64,000 bases of DNA. Origin: Bradyrhizobium glycinis. GTDB lineage: Bacteria > Pseudomonadota > Alphaproteobacteria > Rhizobiales > Xanthobacteraceae. The stretch lies in NCBI RefSeq assembly GCF_016031655.1, contig NZ_JACCHQ010000002.1:62001-126000 (forward strand), in the 5' to 3' direction. The notes beneath the pieces were generated by a model, which did no database searches, was not told where the DNA came from, and saw only the letters and a program-made list of their open reading frames with translations. Below, piece after piece: positions 17,418 to 27,313 of this stretch. Each line of letters begins with the position of its first letter. Position 1 is the first letter of the stretch. Both the position numbers and the translations under genes were made by a program.

Positions 17418-18335
17418 TTACTTGTCGCCGGGCAGCTTGACGCCAGTGACCTGCGCATACATGCGCGCGACCGATGCGTCGTCATCGCGGCCCATGCCGG
17501 CGGCCGATGTCATCAGGAACATCTGGAGCGCGGCGGCGGAGACCGGCACGGGGAATCGGGCGCTACGCGCCATATCCTGGATGATGCCGAGATCCTTGAC
17601 GAAGATCTCTACCGCGCTTCGCGGCGTGTAGTCGCCATCGAGCACGTGCGGCATGCGGTTCTCGAACATCCAGGAATTGCCGGCCGAGGCCGTGATCACC
17701 TCGTAGACCTTGCGGATGTCGAGGCCCTGCTTGGCTGCGAACGCCATGGCTTCGCTGGCGGCGGCGATGTGCACGCCGGCGAGCAGCTGATTGATCATCT
17801 TGAACGCAGCGCCCTGCCCGGCGGCATCGCCGAGCTCGTAGAGCTTTGCCGCCATGGCATCGAGCGCGGGCCGCGCTTTGGCAAAGGCGGCCGAGCTGCC
17901 GGAGGCAAGAATCGTCAATTCGCCTTGCGCGGCGCGCTGCGCCCCGCCGGAGATCGGCGCATCCAGATAGTGCCGGCCGGTCGCCTCCAGCTGCTTGGCC
18001 AGGCGACGCGCCACGTCGGGATCCATCGTCGCCGAGGAGACGAACACGCTGTCCTTCGGCATGGTCTCGGCGGCGCCATCCTTGCCGAACAGGATGGTTT
18101 CGGTCTGCGCGGCATTGACGACGACGCTGACGACGATGTCTGCGTCCTTGGCCGCTTCGGCCGGCGTCTTGGCCCCCGCGCCGCCGTCCTTCACGAAACG
18201 CGCGACGGCATCCGCCGAGACGTCGCAGCCGGTCACGGCATGGCCGGCGTGCTTGAGCGAGGTCGCCATGCCAAATCCCATCGAGCCAAGCCCGACGACG
18301 GCGATACGCTGATTTTGTGAGGTGGAGGCCGACAT
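17418..18335 (-). CDS. ltnD: L-threonate dehydrogenase (beta-hydroxyacid dehydrogenase family)
   Basis: A 305-residue NAD(P)-dependent dehydrogenase of the 3-hydroxyisobutyrate dehydrogenase family. The Rossmann motif is VVGLGSMGFGMATSL near residue 15. The substrate-binding signature is DAPISGGAQRAAQGELTILASG, and the catalytic lysine lies in AAFKMINQLLAGVHIAAASEAMA. Operon position upstream of otnI and otnK indicates oxidation of threonate (or another tetronate) at C2 to 2-oxo-tetronate. Garzonate-type or tartronate semialdehyde reductases look similar, so specificity rests on context. Its promoter region (18336-18439) is shared with divergent otnC. Confidence 0.9.
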   Translation of the reverse strand: MSASTSQNQRIAVVGLGSMGFGMATSLKHAGHAVTGCDVSADAVARFVKDGGAGAKTPAEAAKDADIVVSVVVNAAQTETILFGKDGAAETMPKDSVFVSSATMDPDVARRLAKQLEATGRHYLDAPISGGAQRAAQGELTILASGSSAAFAKARPALDAMAAKLYELGDAAGQGAAFKMINQLLAGVHIAAASEAMAFAAKQGLDIRKVYEVITASAGNSWMFENRMPHVLDGDYTPRSAVEIFVKDLGIIQDMARSARFPVPVSAAALQMFLMTSAAGMGRDDDASVARMYAQVTGVKLPGDK

Positions 18336-18439
18336 GCAACTGACCCTTGCGAACGTTTCCCAAATAGCCGCCCTTTGCGGCAGCTTGGCAACCGAATAAC
18401 ACGGCTTGGCCGCGCTGCCAAAGCGTGAGACAAGCAGGC

Positions 18440-19114
18440 ATGACGGTCATGAGCGACGAAACAAGGCTGCGCGAGGACATCTGCCGCTTCGGACGGTCCC
18501 TGTTCGAGCGCGGGCTGACGCCGGGCTCCTCCGGCAATATCAGCGTCAAGCTGGACGACGGCGGCTGGCTGGTGACGCCGACCAACGCTTCGCTCGGCTT
18601 CCTCGATCCCGCCAAGCTGTCACGGCTGGACCAGCAGGGGCGGCTGGTGTCGGGCGATGCGCCGACCAAGGAAATTCCGCTGCACAATGCGCTCTACGAC
18701 ACGCGCGGCAGCGCGCGGGCTATCGTGCATCTGCACTCCACCCATTCGGTGGCGCTGTCGATGCTGCCCGAGATCGATCCGCGCGCCGCGCTGCCGCCGA
18801 TGACGGCCTATTACCTGATGAAATGCGGCGCTACCGCGCTCGTGCCCTATTACCGCCCCGGCGATCCCGCGGTCGCGGATGCGATCAAGGGCCTGGCGGG
18901 GAAGTATTCATCCGTCCTGCTCGCCAATCACGGCCCGGTCGTCGCCGGCGACACGCTGGAAGCCGCGGTGTTCGCCACGGAAGAGCTGGAGGAGACGGCG
19001 AAGCTGTACCTGCTGTTGCGCGGGATGAACCCGCGGTACTTGTCGCAAGAGCAGGTGACCGATCTGGTGAAGGTGTTCGGCGTGACGCTGCCAGATTATG
19101 GGCATGGGGACTGA
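18440..19114 (+). CDS. otnC: 3-oxo-tetronate 4-phosphate decarboxylase (class II aldolase fold)
   Basis: A class II aldolase/adducin-family protein of about 224 residues. The phosphate-site segment is LTPGSSGNISVKL. Zinc ligands appear as HLHSTHSV near residue 98 and NHGPVVAGDTLEAAV near residue 170. It would decarboxylate the OtnK product to dihydroxyacetone phosphate. Three in-frame starts compete (GTG 18425, ATG 18440, ATG 18449). I prefer 18440, but the ribosome site is weak for all. Unlike the usual single operon, it is transcribed away from ltnD-otnI-otnK, with a 104-bp shared regulatory gap. Confidence 0.9.
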   Translation: MTVMSDETRLREDICRFGRSLFERGLTPGSSGNISVKLDDGGWLVTPTNASLGFLDPAKLSRLDQQGRLVSGDAPTKEIPLHNALYDTRGSARAIVHLHSTHSVALSMLPEIDPRAALPPMTAYYLMKCGATALVPYYRPGDPAVADAIKGLAGKYSSVLLANHGPVVAGDTLEAAVFATEELEETAKLYLLLRGMNPRYLSQEQVTDLVKVFGVTLPDYGHGD

Positions 19115-19129
19115 GCCGCGCTCTAACCG

Positions 19130-19210
19130 CGTCATTGCGAGCGCAGCGAAGCAATCCAGAATCCCTCCGCGGAAAGACTCTGGATTGCTTCGCTGTGCTC
19201 GCAATGACGG
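19130..19210. repeat. REP-like palindromic repeat, family A
   Basis: CGTCATTGCGAGCGCAGCG and CGCTGTGCTCGCAATGACGG arms with GAAGCAATCCAGA / TCTGGATTGCTTC inside and a CTCCGCGG core. It sits between the convergent otnC and livF genes. Confidence 0.85.
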
Positions 19211-19236
19211 TGGATTTGGCAACGGCGTGCGTGTGC

Positions 19237-19924
19237 CTACAACCCAAGATACGCCTTGCGCACGTCGGGATTGCCCTTGATCTCCGCGGACGGGCCCTGC
19301 ATCAGCACGCGGCCGGTCTGCAGGATGTAGGCGCGGTCGGCGATCTCGAGACACTCGGCCATGCGCTGCTCGACGATCAGCACGGTCATGCCGGCGTCGC
19401 GGATGCGCTTCACCGCCTGGAAGATCTCGTCCACCAGTTTCGGCATGATGCCCTGCGACGGCTCGTCCAGCATCAACAGCCGCGGACGCGTCATCAGCGC
19501 GCGGCCGATCGCGAGCATCTGCTGCTCGCCGCCAGAGAGCGTCTCGGCGCGCTGCTCCAGGCGCTCCTGAAGGCGCGGAAACAGGGTGAAGACGAGATCG
19601 AGCGGCCCTTCGCGGTCGGCCTCGCCGCGGTAGAGATAGCTGCCGAGGCGCAGATTGTCGCGCACCGACAGGCGCGGAAACAGGCGGCGGTTCTCCGGCA
19701 CGTAGGCGATGCCTGTCGCCGTGATGTGATGCTGCGCCATGCCGTCGAGGCGCTTGCCGTCGAACGTCACCGTGCCCGAACGCGGACGTTCGGCCCCGGC
19801 GATGGACTTGAGCAGCGTAGACTTCCCCGCGCCATTGGCGCCGGCGACGCAGACGATCTCGCCCTTCTCCACCTCGATCGAGACCGCGGAAATCGCGACC
19901 AGGCCCTGATAGGCGGTTGTGACT

Positions 19925-19941
<17 letters not shown>
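19237..19941 (-). CDS. livF: Branched-chain amino-acid-type ABC transporter ATP-binding protein
   Basis: A 234-residue ATPase subunit of a LIV-type importer. Walker A is GANGAGKST near residue 33, the signature is LSGGEQQMLAIGRALM, and Walker B is LLMLDEPSQGI. The H-loop histidine position reads VLIVEQ, as is usual for LivF. The start overlaps the end of the LivG-like gene by 17 bp, so they are one operon: binding protein - livH - livM - livG - livF, all on the minus strand. The cargo may not be an amino acid. Such importers in rhizobia carry aromatic acids, amides and urea as well. Confidence 0.93.
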
Positions 19942-20652
<711 letters not shown>

Positions 20653-20656
<4 letters not shown>

Positions 20657-21636
20657 CGGGCAGCTCCCGTCTTCTTCGGGCGGGAAAACAGGCTCAGCAG
20701 GCCGCGCGGCAGGGCCAGCGAGATCAAAACGATCAGCGTGCCGTAGACAATGAGGTCAACACCCCGCCCCGAGCCGCCGAACTTGAATCGCGTCAGCTCA
20801 GTCAGCGGGATCAGGATGGCCGCCCCTAGCACCGGCCCCCACAGGGTGCCGATGCCGCCGAGCACGGCCGGCAGCGCCATCAGCAGCGAAAACTGAAAGC
20901 CCATGACGCTTTCCGGATCGATGTAGGAGACGAACTGTGCGTAAAAGCTGCCGCCGACGGCGACAAGGAAGGCGGAGACCGCGGCCGCACCCATCTTGGA
21001 ATTGAACACGTCGACACCGAGGCTCTCGGCCGCCTCCGGGTTGTCCTTGACCGCGCGCCACCAAAATCCCCATTTGGAGTTTTCCAGCCACCACGTCACA
21101 AACCAGGCGAGGCAGCACAGCGCCAGCGCGAAATAGAAGTACGGCAGCTTGGTGCGCAGGAACTGGAATTTCAGCCAGCTGTCGCCGCGGATCGGAATGG
21201 TGATACCCATCGCGGCGCCTGCCCATTCCCAGTTATGGAACAGAAGCAAGCCGATTTCGGCGATGACGATGGTGGCGATCACGAAGTAGTGGCCGCGCAG
21301 GCGAAAGAAGGGATAGCCGAGCCCCATCGCGATCAGCGCCGAGACCACACCGCCTGCCAGCATGCCGAACCAAGGCAGCACGCCGAACTTCGTGAACAGC
21401 AGCTCAGTGGTGTAGGCACCCAGGCCGAAATACAGCGCGTGGCCGAGCGAGATCTGCCCGCAATAGCCGGACAGGATATTCCAGCTCTGCGACAGTCCCG
21501 CATACATCAGCGTCAGGATCAGGATGTTTTGGACGACGACGTCCTTCACGAACAATGGCGTCAGCGCGGCAATGGCGGCGAGCGCTGCGGCGATGATGAG
21601 GTCGCGGCGGCGCCGCACTGCAAAATCCTTGTCCAT
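20653..21636 (-). CDS. livM: Branched-chain amino-acid-type ABC transporter permease
   Basis: A 327-residue membrane permease with about eight to ten hydrophobic helices. The start is MDKDFAVRRRRDLIIAAALAAIAALTPLF. The LivM-type motif is SWNILSGYCGQISLGHALYFGLGAY near residues 50-75, and the cytoplasmic EAA-like loop is AVKDNPEAAESLGVDVFNSKM. Translation may start at the ATG at 21636 or the GTG one codon earlier. Both overlap the livH stop, so the subunits are translationally coupled. Confidence 0.92.
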
Positions 21637-22514
21637 CACATCGATCCGAACAGGCCGCGTGGCCGGATGAACACAACAAGCAGATAGACCGAGTAGATGC
21701 CGACCGATTTCAGCGACGGCGGCAGCACCAGCGCGGTGACCGCTTCGACGAGACCGACGATGATGCCGCCGGCGAAGGCGCCGAACACGCTGCCGAAGCC
21801 GCCGAGCGCCACCGTGACATAGGCGATCAGCGCGAAGGAGGCGCCGACGTCGGGATAAATATAGAAGAACACCGCCATGATTGCGCCGGCGAGGCCGACC
21901 AGCGCGGCGCCGAGCCCCCAGCCGAACGCGAACACGCGATTCTTGTCGATGCCGACGAGCGCGACTGCACCGGGATCCTCGCGGGTCGCTTCGATCGCGC
22001 GGCCGAAATCAGTGCGGTGGATGAAGAAGTAGAGACCCGCAAAAGCCGCGATCGAGACCAGCGCGCCGACCAGTTGTGGCTCCGGCAGGAAGATGCCGCC
22101 GACCGAGATGGTTTTGCCGCCGAGCCAGGACTGCGGGATGCTGCGATAGTCCGGCGTGAAGAAGTACTGCGCGAGGCCGCGCATCACGATGGCAAGGCCA
22201 AAGGTGGTGAAGATCTGCACCATGCCAGCATTGGCCTTGGCCCGCATGGCGAAGCGTACAAGGAGCAGGTAGACGACCGCTCCGAATATGAAGAGTGCCG
22301 CGGCGACCAGCGGTGCCGACAGCAACGGATCGATGGCGAAGAACGCGAACAGGAAGAAGGACAGGTACATCGCGATCATCAGGAACTCACCATGGGCAAA
22401 GTTCGTGACGTCCATCAGGCCGAAGATCAGCGCGAGGCCGACCGCGATCAATCCGTAGAGCAGGCCCATCAGAAGGCCGCTCGCGAGACTCTGGATAATG
22501 GCTTGGGCTGTCAA
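21636..22514 (-). CDS. livH: Branched-chain amino-acid-type ABC transporter permease
   Basis: A 292-residue integral membrane permease. The first helix is QSLASGLLMGLLYGLIAVGLALIFG, followed by the LivH motif MDVTNFAHGEFLMIAMY. The cytoplasmic loop is ATREDPGAVALVGIDKNRVF and the last helix ends SVYLLVVFIRPRGLFG. No ATG fits the conserved N-terminus. I use the TTG at 22514 behind GGGGGACGGAC, but a GTG at 22529 is also possible. Longer reading into 22589 would translate a repeat. It is preceded by a family A repeat that separates it from the binding-protein gene. Confidence 0.88.
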   Translation of the reverse strand: MTAQAIIQSLASGLLMGLLYGLIAVGLALIFGLMDVTNFAHGEFLMIAMYLSFFLFAFFAIDPLLSAPLVAAALFIFGAVVYLLLVRFAMRAKANAGMVQIFTTFGLAIVMRGLAQYFFTPDYRSIPQSWLGGKTISVGGIFLPEPQLVGALVSIAAFAGLYFFIHRTDFGRAIEATREDPGAVALVGIDKNRVFAFGWGLGAALVGLAGAIMAVFFYIYPDVGASFALIAYVTVALGGFGSVFGAFAGGIIVGLVEAVTALVLPPSLKSVGIYSVYLLVVFIRPRGLFGSM

Positions 22515-22564
22515 AAGTCCGTCCCCCACAATGCGCTCTGGATAAGCGCGGGAGCTGCCTCCTC

Positions 22565-22682
22565 CGTCATTGCGAGGAGCTCGCGGCAAAATTGCGTAGC
22601 AATTTTGCGCTGATGCGACGAAGCAATCCAGACTTTCTCCGTGGATGCATTTCTGGATTGCTTCGCTTCGCTCGCAATGACG
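22565..22682. repeat. REP-like palindromic repeat, family A (long form)
   Basis: The 118-bp long form, containing the nested hairpin CAAAATTGC-GTA-GCAATTTTG at 22587-22607 between CGTCATTGCGAGGAGCTCGC and GCGACGAAGCAATCCAGA. It lies inside the transport operon, between the binding-protein and livH genes. There it could lower downstream expression relative to the binding protein. Confidence 0.85.
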
Positions 22683-22736
22683 TCGCGGAGAGGCAGCTCG
22701 GCTAGCTACGCTGTCAAAGTGCTGGTCCCTGGAGAT

Positions 22737-23981
22737 TTACTTCATCGGCCATATCGCCTCGGCGATCGCGGCCTGGGGCGGGAAGATGGTGACGAACTTG
22801 CCGCCGACATATTGCAGCAGCACCGGATCGGCGTCGTTGTTCTGGCCCATCTCGTCGAACTTGACGCGCTTCCAGGGCATGATGGTCTTCTCGCCCGGAA
22901 TATCGGTCGCGGCGAGCGCGTCTCGGATCTTCTCGCCGTCGGTCGACTTGGCGCGGCTGATGGCGTCGGCGAGGATGATCAGGCCCATAAACTGGCGCGA
23001 GGTGAGGTCGTTGAAATCCTTGCCGGACCTGGCCTTGAACATCTCATTGATCTTGCCGACCATCGGCCGCTTCTGCGCGAGGTCGAGCGAGAAGGTGCCG
23101 CGCGAGATCACGCCTTCGAGCTTGTCGCCGACGGCGTCGTACAGCGCCTTCTCGGAGAAGCCGGCGTCCTGCGCCACGATCGCATTCGGCTTGTAGCCGA
23201 GCTCGGCCATGGTCTTGACCAGGAGGATGCCGTCGGTGGTGTAGCTCGACGGCATCAGCACGTCGGCATTGGCGGTCTTGAGCTGCTGCACCTCGGCCGA
23301 GAGCGAGGGTGAGTTGGCGCGGTACTTGATGTCGGTGACGATCTTGTAGCCGCGCTCGCCGGCGATCTTGGTCTGGGCATTGCCGGAATCGGTGCCGAAG
23401 ATGGTGTCCTCGTGGAACAGCGACAAGGTTTCGATCTTGGTGCCCTTCTTCTTCATGGCGTCGAAGAAGTCGAACATCGCGGCCGAGTACATCTCGTCAT
23501 GCGGCGAGGCGCGGAAGTAATATTTAAGGCCGCGGCGGTGCAGGCTCGGCGAGGAATTGTCGGCGGAAACAAACGGGACCTGATAGCGCTCGCAGATCTG
23601 GCTGACGGTGACAGCCACGGCGCTCTGATAAGTGCCGATGACGGCGCAGACCTTCTCCTGCGTGATCAGGCGCTCGGCCTCGGCGCGGCCCTTCTGCGGA
23701 TCGGCCTGATGGTCGGCGAATACGAGGCGGATCTTGGCGCCGCCGAGGCCCGGCAGGCCTTCGCCCTTCGCCAGCGGCAGGTCGAAATCGCTGTCCTTGT
23801 TGATGACTTCGAGCGCGGTCTCATAGGCCTTCTGCGCGTCGACGCCCTGCTGCGCGCTGCCGCCGGAGAACGGATAGATCACGCCGATCACGACTTCCGT
23901 CGTTTGTGCGCGCGCTGCCAACGGCACGAGAGCGGCAGTGGCGGTGGCTCCCAACAACACGTCGCGGCGAGTGATCGTCAT
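22737..23981 (-). CDS. ABC transporter substrate-binding protein (LIV type, Tat-exported)
   Basis: A periplasmic binding protein of 414 residues. The N-terminus MTITRRDVLLGATATAALV ends in AARAQ, a twin-arginine-like signal (RRDVLLG) with an AxA cleavage site near residue 25. The mature part is the Leu/Ile/Val-type fold, opening VVIGVIYPFSGGSAQQGVDAQ and with VCAVIGTYQSAVAVTVSQICERY. It is first in the importer operon, as expected for the most abundant component. I start at the ATG at 23981. The in-frame extension to 24071 has no conserved sequence. The ligand is not predictable. Confidence 0.92.
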   Translation of the reverse strand: MTITRRDVLLGATATAALVPLAARAQTTEVVIGVIYPFSGGSAQQGVDAQKAYETALEVINKDSDFDLPLAKGEGLPGLGGAKIRLVFADHQADPQKGRAEAERLITQEKVCAVIGTYQSAVAVTVSQICERYQVPFVSADNSSPSLHRRGLKYYFRASPHDEMYSAAMFDFFDAMKKKGTKIETLSLFHEDTIFGTDSGNAQTKIAGERGYKIVTDIKYRANSPSLSAEVQQLKTANADVLMPSSYTTDGILLVKTMAELGYKPNAIVAQDAGFSEKALYDAVGDKLEGVISRGTFSLDLAQKRPMVGKINEMFKARSGKDFNDLTSRQFMGLIILADAISRAKSTDGEKIRDALAATDIPGEKTIMPWKRVKFDEMGQNNDADPVLLQYVGGKFVTIFPPQAAIAEAIWPMK

Positions 23982-24070
23982 GGCAAAGTCCCCTGTTACT
24001 GAATTTCGGCTGATCGAATGAAGCGATTGATGGACGCGGTAAAGCCCGAAGAAGCAGCAGAAGCTGCCCA

Positions 24071-24886
24071 CTAAATCACGGCCATGTTTCTGTTCTTGAG
24101 ATCGGTCACCAGCATCAGGCCGGGCGAATGCGTGATCGCGAACGGCAGCTTCGCGGCGTTAATGACCGATTGCGGCGTCACCCCGCAGGCCCAGAACACC
24201 GGAATCTCATCGTCGGCGACCGGCACCGGATCGCCGTAGTCGGGCTTGGCAATGTCCTTGATGCCGATCAGATGCGGATGGCCGAGATGCACGGGCGCGC
24301 CGTGCACGGCGGGATAGCGCGAGGTGATCTGCACCGCGCGGATCGCATCGGCCGGCTTGAACGGACGCATCGACACCACCATGGGGCCGGCGAACGGACC
24401 GGCTTCGCCGCAAGGAATGTTGGTGCGATACATCGGCACGCGCACGTTTTTCTCGATGTGCCTGATCGGCATGCCCTCCTCGAGCAGCGCCTCCTCGAAC
24501 GAGAACGAGCAGCCGAGCACGAAGGTGACGAGATCGTCGCGCCAGTAGCTCTTCACGTCGGTCGGCTCGTCCACCACTTCGCCGTCACGCCAGACGCGGT
24601 AGCGCGGCACGTCGGTGCGGATGTCGAGGTCGGCACCGAGCGACGGGATGTAAGGGCTGCCGACGTCGGACATGCCGATGATCGGACACGGTTTTGGATT
24701 CAGCTGGCAGAAGCGATGAAAGGCACCGGCATATTGCGCCGGCAGGATCGCCAGATTGCCCTGGACGTATCCGGGAGCGACGCCGGCGGTGGAGGCGACC
24801 AGCCCCTCGCGGTAGGCGAGCCGGGCCTTGCGGCTCGGGAGGGCATCGGGTGTTTCAGTTTGCTGCGCTGCCACCAAAACAGTCAT
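24071..24886 (-). CDS. Putative hydro-lyase (DUF1445 / D-glutamate cyclase-like)
   Basis: A 271-residue cytosolic protein with the DUF1445 pattern: [10 protein letters not shown] near residue 45, [11 protein letters not shown], a [14 protein letters not shown] block, [18 protein letters not shown] and near the C-terminus FWACGVTPQ followed by [11 protein letters not shown] mammalian member is a D-glutamate cyclase, and bacterial ones are annotated as hydro-lyases, so the reaction here is uncertain. I start at the ATG at 24886 because the 15 codons before it are unlike the family. It is divergent from a LysR gene, which probably controls it through the palindrome at 24969-24989. Confidence 0.88.
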   Translation of the reverse strand: MTVLVAAQQTETPDALPSRKARLAYREGLVASTAGVAPGYVQGNLAILPAQYAGAFHRFCQLNPKPCPIIGMSDVGSPYIPSLGADLDIRTDVPRYRVWRDGEVVDEPTDVKSYWRDDLVTFVLGCSFSFEEALLEEGMPIRHIEKNVRVPMYRTNIPCGEAGPFAGPMVVSMRPFKPADAIRAVQITSRYPAVHGAPVHLGHPHLIGIKDIAKPDYGDPVPVADDEIPVFWACGVTPQSVINAAKLPFAITHSPGLMLVTDLKNRNMAVI

Positions 24887-24968
24887 GTGATCGACCTGCC
24901 TATAAACTCGACAAAGACAAGCCAACACCAAGCGTGCTATAAAGTCTAATCTTCGTTTCTAATCAATC

Positions 24969-24989
24969 TCGATAAATCTGATTTATCGA
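24969..24989. promoter_or_regulatory. Perfect 21-bp palindrome, candidate LysR-type operator
   Basis: Arms TCGATAAATC (24969-24978) and GATTTATCGA (24980-24989) mirror each other around one central T. The site ends 17 bp before the LysR start codon and contains the T-N11-A core typical of LysR binding boxes. Two direct copies of TCTAATC (24945-24951, 24958-24964) stand next to it on the side of the DUF1445 gene and could be part of an activation site. Confidence 0.7.
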
Positions 24990-25006
24990 TCGGGAAAATC
25001 CTTCCA

Positions 25007-25924
25007 ATGCTGGACTTCAGGTCGATCGAGACGTTCCTATGGGTCGTGAAGCTCGGCAGCTTCCGTGGCGCGGCGCAACGGCTCAACACCACCCAGCCGG
25101 CAATCTCCCAGCGCATCGCCCAGCTCGAGCGCGAGATGGGCGTGAAGCTCCTGAATCGCGATCATCGCATCGCCTCCCCGACCCCCAGCGGTCGGCAGAT
25201 GATGGTCTATGCGGAGAAGCTGATCGGCCTGCGCGCTCAGATGATGGCGGAGATCGGCGATGCTTCCGCGATGCGCGGCGTGATGCGGCTCGGAGTCGCC
25301 GAGACCATCGTGCACACCTGGCTGCCGCGGCTCGTCAAGAGCGTCAACGAGGTCTATCCCAACCTGTCGCTGGAGATCGAGGTCGACATCACGCCGAACC
25401 TCACCGCGCGCCTGCTCGCGCAGGAGATCGAGCTCGCCTTCGTCGTCGGGCCGCTCTCCGCCTCCGGCGTGCACAACCGCGTGCTCGCCGATTATCCGAT
25501 CGGCTTCCTCGCGAGTCCCTCGCTCGGGCTCGGCAGGGGCCCGGTGACGCCGGCGGAGCTGGCGCGCTTTCCGATCATCACCTTCCCGCGCAAGACCAAG
25601 CCCTACGAGGTCGTGCGCGAGGTGTTCGACCGGCCGGAGCTGCCGCCGATCCGCCTGCATGCATCCGCCTCGCTGGCGACCGTCATCCATATGGCGGTCG
25701 AGGGCCTCGGCATCGCCGTGATCCCCGACGCCATCGTCGAGAACGAGCTTGCCGACGGGCGGCTGCAGCTGCTCGACACCGATCTCGCCATCGCGCCGCT
25801 GACCTTCACCGCAAGCTGGCTCGCCTCGCCCGATGTCGTCGCCGTGGAGCGCGTCGCCGAGCTTGCACGGCAAATTGCGCAGAGCAGCCTCGCGGTTGAC
25901 GCGCCCGCGCAGGCGCGTCATTGA
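25007..25924 (+). CDS. LysR family transcriptional regulator
   Basis: A 305-residue LysR regulator. The N-terminal winged helix-turn-helix is residues 1-60 (MLDFRSIETFLWVVKLGSFRGAAQRLNTTQPAISQRIAQLERE). A linker helix and a periplasmic-binding-protein-like effector domain follow (LRLGVAETIVHTWLP-type start near residue 90). It is divergent from the DUF1445 hydro-lyase and upstream of the amidohydrolase-dehydrogenase genes at 26051-29310. The palindrome in the intergenic region suggests autoregulation together with control of the hydro-lyase. The effector is unknown. Confidence 0.93.
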   Translation: MLDFRSIETFLWVVKLGSFRGAAQRLNTTQPAISQRIAQLEREMGVKLLNRDHRIASPTPSGRQMMVYAEKLIGLRAQMMAEIGDASAMRGVMRLGVAETIVHTWLPRLVKSVNEVYPNLSLEIEVDITPNLTARLLAQEIELAFVVGPLSASGVHNRVLADYPIGFLASPSLGLGRGPVTPAELARFPIITFPRKTKPYEVVREVFDRPELPPIRLHASASLATVIHMAVEGLGIAVIPDAIVENELADGRLQLLDTDLAIAPLTFTASWLASPDVVAVERVAELARQIAQSSLAVDAPAQARH

Positions 25925-25947
25925 AAAAGGCGCCGGACAACCTTCAA

Positions 25948-26028
25948 CGTCATTCCGGGATGGTGCGCAGCACCAGACCCGGAATCTCGAGATTCCGGGT
26001 TCGGCTCTTCGAGCCGCCCCGGAATGAC
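25948..26028. repeat. Palindromic repeat of the CATTCCGGG type
   Basis: Outer arms CGTCATTCCGGG / CCCGGAATGAC. The centre is a perfect 22-bp palindrome at 25978-25999 (half site CCCGGAATCTC). It lies between the LysR and amidohydrolase genes. The start codon of the latter is 23 bp beyond. Confidence 0.75.
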
Positions 26029-26050
26029 AGCGACAAATGGAAACGACCGC

Positions 26051-27301
26051 ATGAGCCGAGCCGCCACCAACCTGCAAGTCGATTCCGCCCGCCTGTGGGG
26101 CTCCATCCACGAGACCGCGCAGTTCGGCGCGACGGCCAAAGGCGGCGTGCGGCGGCTGACGCTGAGCAGCGAAGACAAGCAGGTGCGCGATTGGTTCCGC
26201 AAGGCCTGCGAGGATGCCGGACTGGAAGTCCACGTCGACGCGCTGGGATCGATGTTCGGCCTGCGCAAGGGGCGCGACATGTCGAAGCTGCCCGTCGGCA
26301 TCGGCTCGCACCTCGACACCCAGCCGACCGGCGGCAAATATGACGGTATCCTGGGGACGCTCGGCGCACTGGAGGTAATCCGCACGCTGAACGATGCCGG
26401 CATCGAGACCGAGGCGCCGATCTGCATCGTGAACTGGACCAACGAGGAAGGCTCGCGCTTCGCACCTGCAATGATGGCCTCCGCCGCCTATGTCGGCGAC
26501 TTCACCACCGACGACATTTTGTCGCGCAAGGACGCCGAGGGCACCACCGTCGGCCAGGCGCTCGACGGCATCGGCTATCGCGGCGACAAGCCGGTCGGTT
26601 TCCAAAAGCTCGGCTGCTTCGTCGAGCTGCACATCGAGCAGGGACCGATCCTCGAAGCCGAAGGCAAGACCATCGGCGTGGTCGATTCCGGCCAGGGCGT
26701 GCTCTGGTACGACGGCAAGATCTCCGGGTTCGAGAGCCATGCGGGCTCGACGCCGATGCCGCTGCGGCGCGATGCGCTGGCGACCTTGTCCGAAATCGTG
26801 CTGGCGATGGAGTCGATTGCGAGGAAGCACGGACCGAACGCGGTCGGCACCATCGGCGAGGCCGTGATCGCCAATCCATCGCGCAACGTCATTCCCGGCG
26901 AGATCGCCTTCACCATGGACTGCCGCAGTGCCGACGGCGCCATCATGGACGCGCTCGATCGCGATCTGCGTGCGGCAATCGCCGAGATCGCCGCGCGCCG
27001 CAAGGTCGAGGTCAAGATCGATCTCGTCTGGCGCAAGCCGCCGACCCACTTCGATCCGAAGCTGATTGCTGCCGTCGAGAACGCCGCAAAGACGCTCGGC
27101 TATTCCTCGCGCCGCATCACCTCCGGCGCCGGCCACGACGCCTGCAACCTCAACACGATCATGCCGGCCACGATGGTCTTCGTGCCCTGCAAGGACGGCA
27201 TCAGCCACAACGAGCTGGAGGATGCGACGCAGCCCGACTGCGCCGCGGGCACCAACGTCCTCATGCATACCGTGCTGGCGATCGCCGGCGTCGCATCCTG
27301 A
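26051..27301 (+). CDS. Zn-dependent amidohydrolase (N-carbamoyl-L-amino-acid hydrolase / allantoate amidohydrolase type)
   Basis: A 416-residue M20-family hydrolase that cleaves a carbamoyl or ureido amide. Metal-ligand motifs are GSHLDTQPTGGKYDG (histidine and aspartate) near residue 80 and NWTNEEGSRFAPAM (glutamates) near residue 125, with LHIEQGP (histidine) near 195 and AGHDACNLNTI near residue 360. The dimerisation lid starts GKISGFESHAGSTPMPLRRDA. Start at the ATG at 26051. It forms a run with the next two genes, with gaps of 12 and 11 bp. The three look like a catabolic set for a carbamoylated or hydroxylated amino-acid derivative. The exact substrate is not evident. Confidence 0.9.
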   Translation: MSRAATNLQVDSARLWGSIHETAQFGATAKGGVRRLTLSSEDKQVRDWFRKACEDAGLEVHVDALGSMFGLRKGRDMSKLPVGIGSHLDTQPTGGKYDGILGTLGALEVIRTLNDAGIETEAPICIVNWTNEEGSRFAPAMMASAAYVGDFTTDDILSRKDAEGTTVGQALDGIGYRGDKPVGFQKLGCFVELHIEQGPILEAEGKTIGVVDSGQGVLWYDGKISGFESHAGSTPMPLRRDALATLSEIVLAMESIARKHGPNAVGTIGEAVIANPSRNVIPGEIAFTMDCRSADGAIMDALDRDLRAAIAEIAARRKVEVKIDLVWRKPPTHFDPKLIAAVENAAKTLGYSSRRITSGAGHDACNLNTIMPATMVFVPCKDGISHNELEDATQPDCAAGTNVLMHTVLAIAGVAS

Positions 27302-27313
27302 CCGGAGAGAGCC

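Noticed and set aside
18336..18439. Hairpin operator between ltnD and otnC (CTTTGCGGCAGC versus GCTGCCAAAG)
   Set aside because: The arms match only with a two-base bulge, which is weak in GC-rich DNA. I did not list it as a feature.
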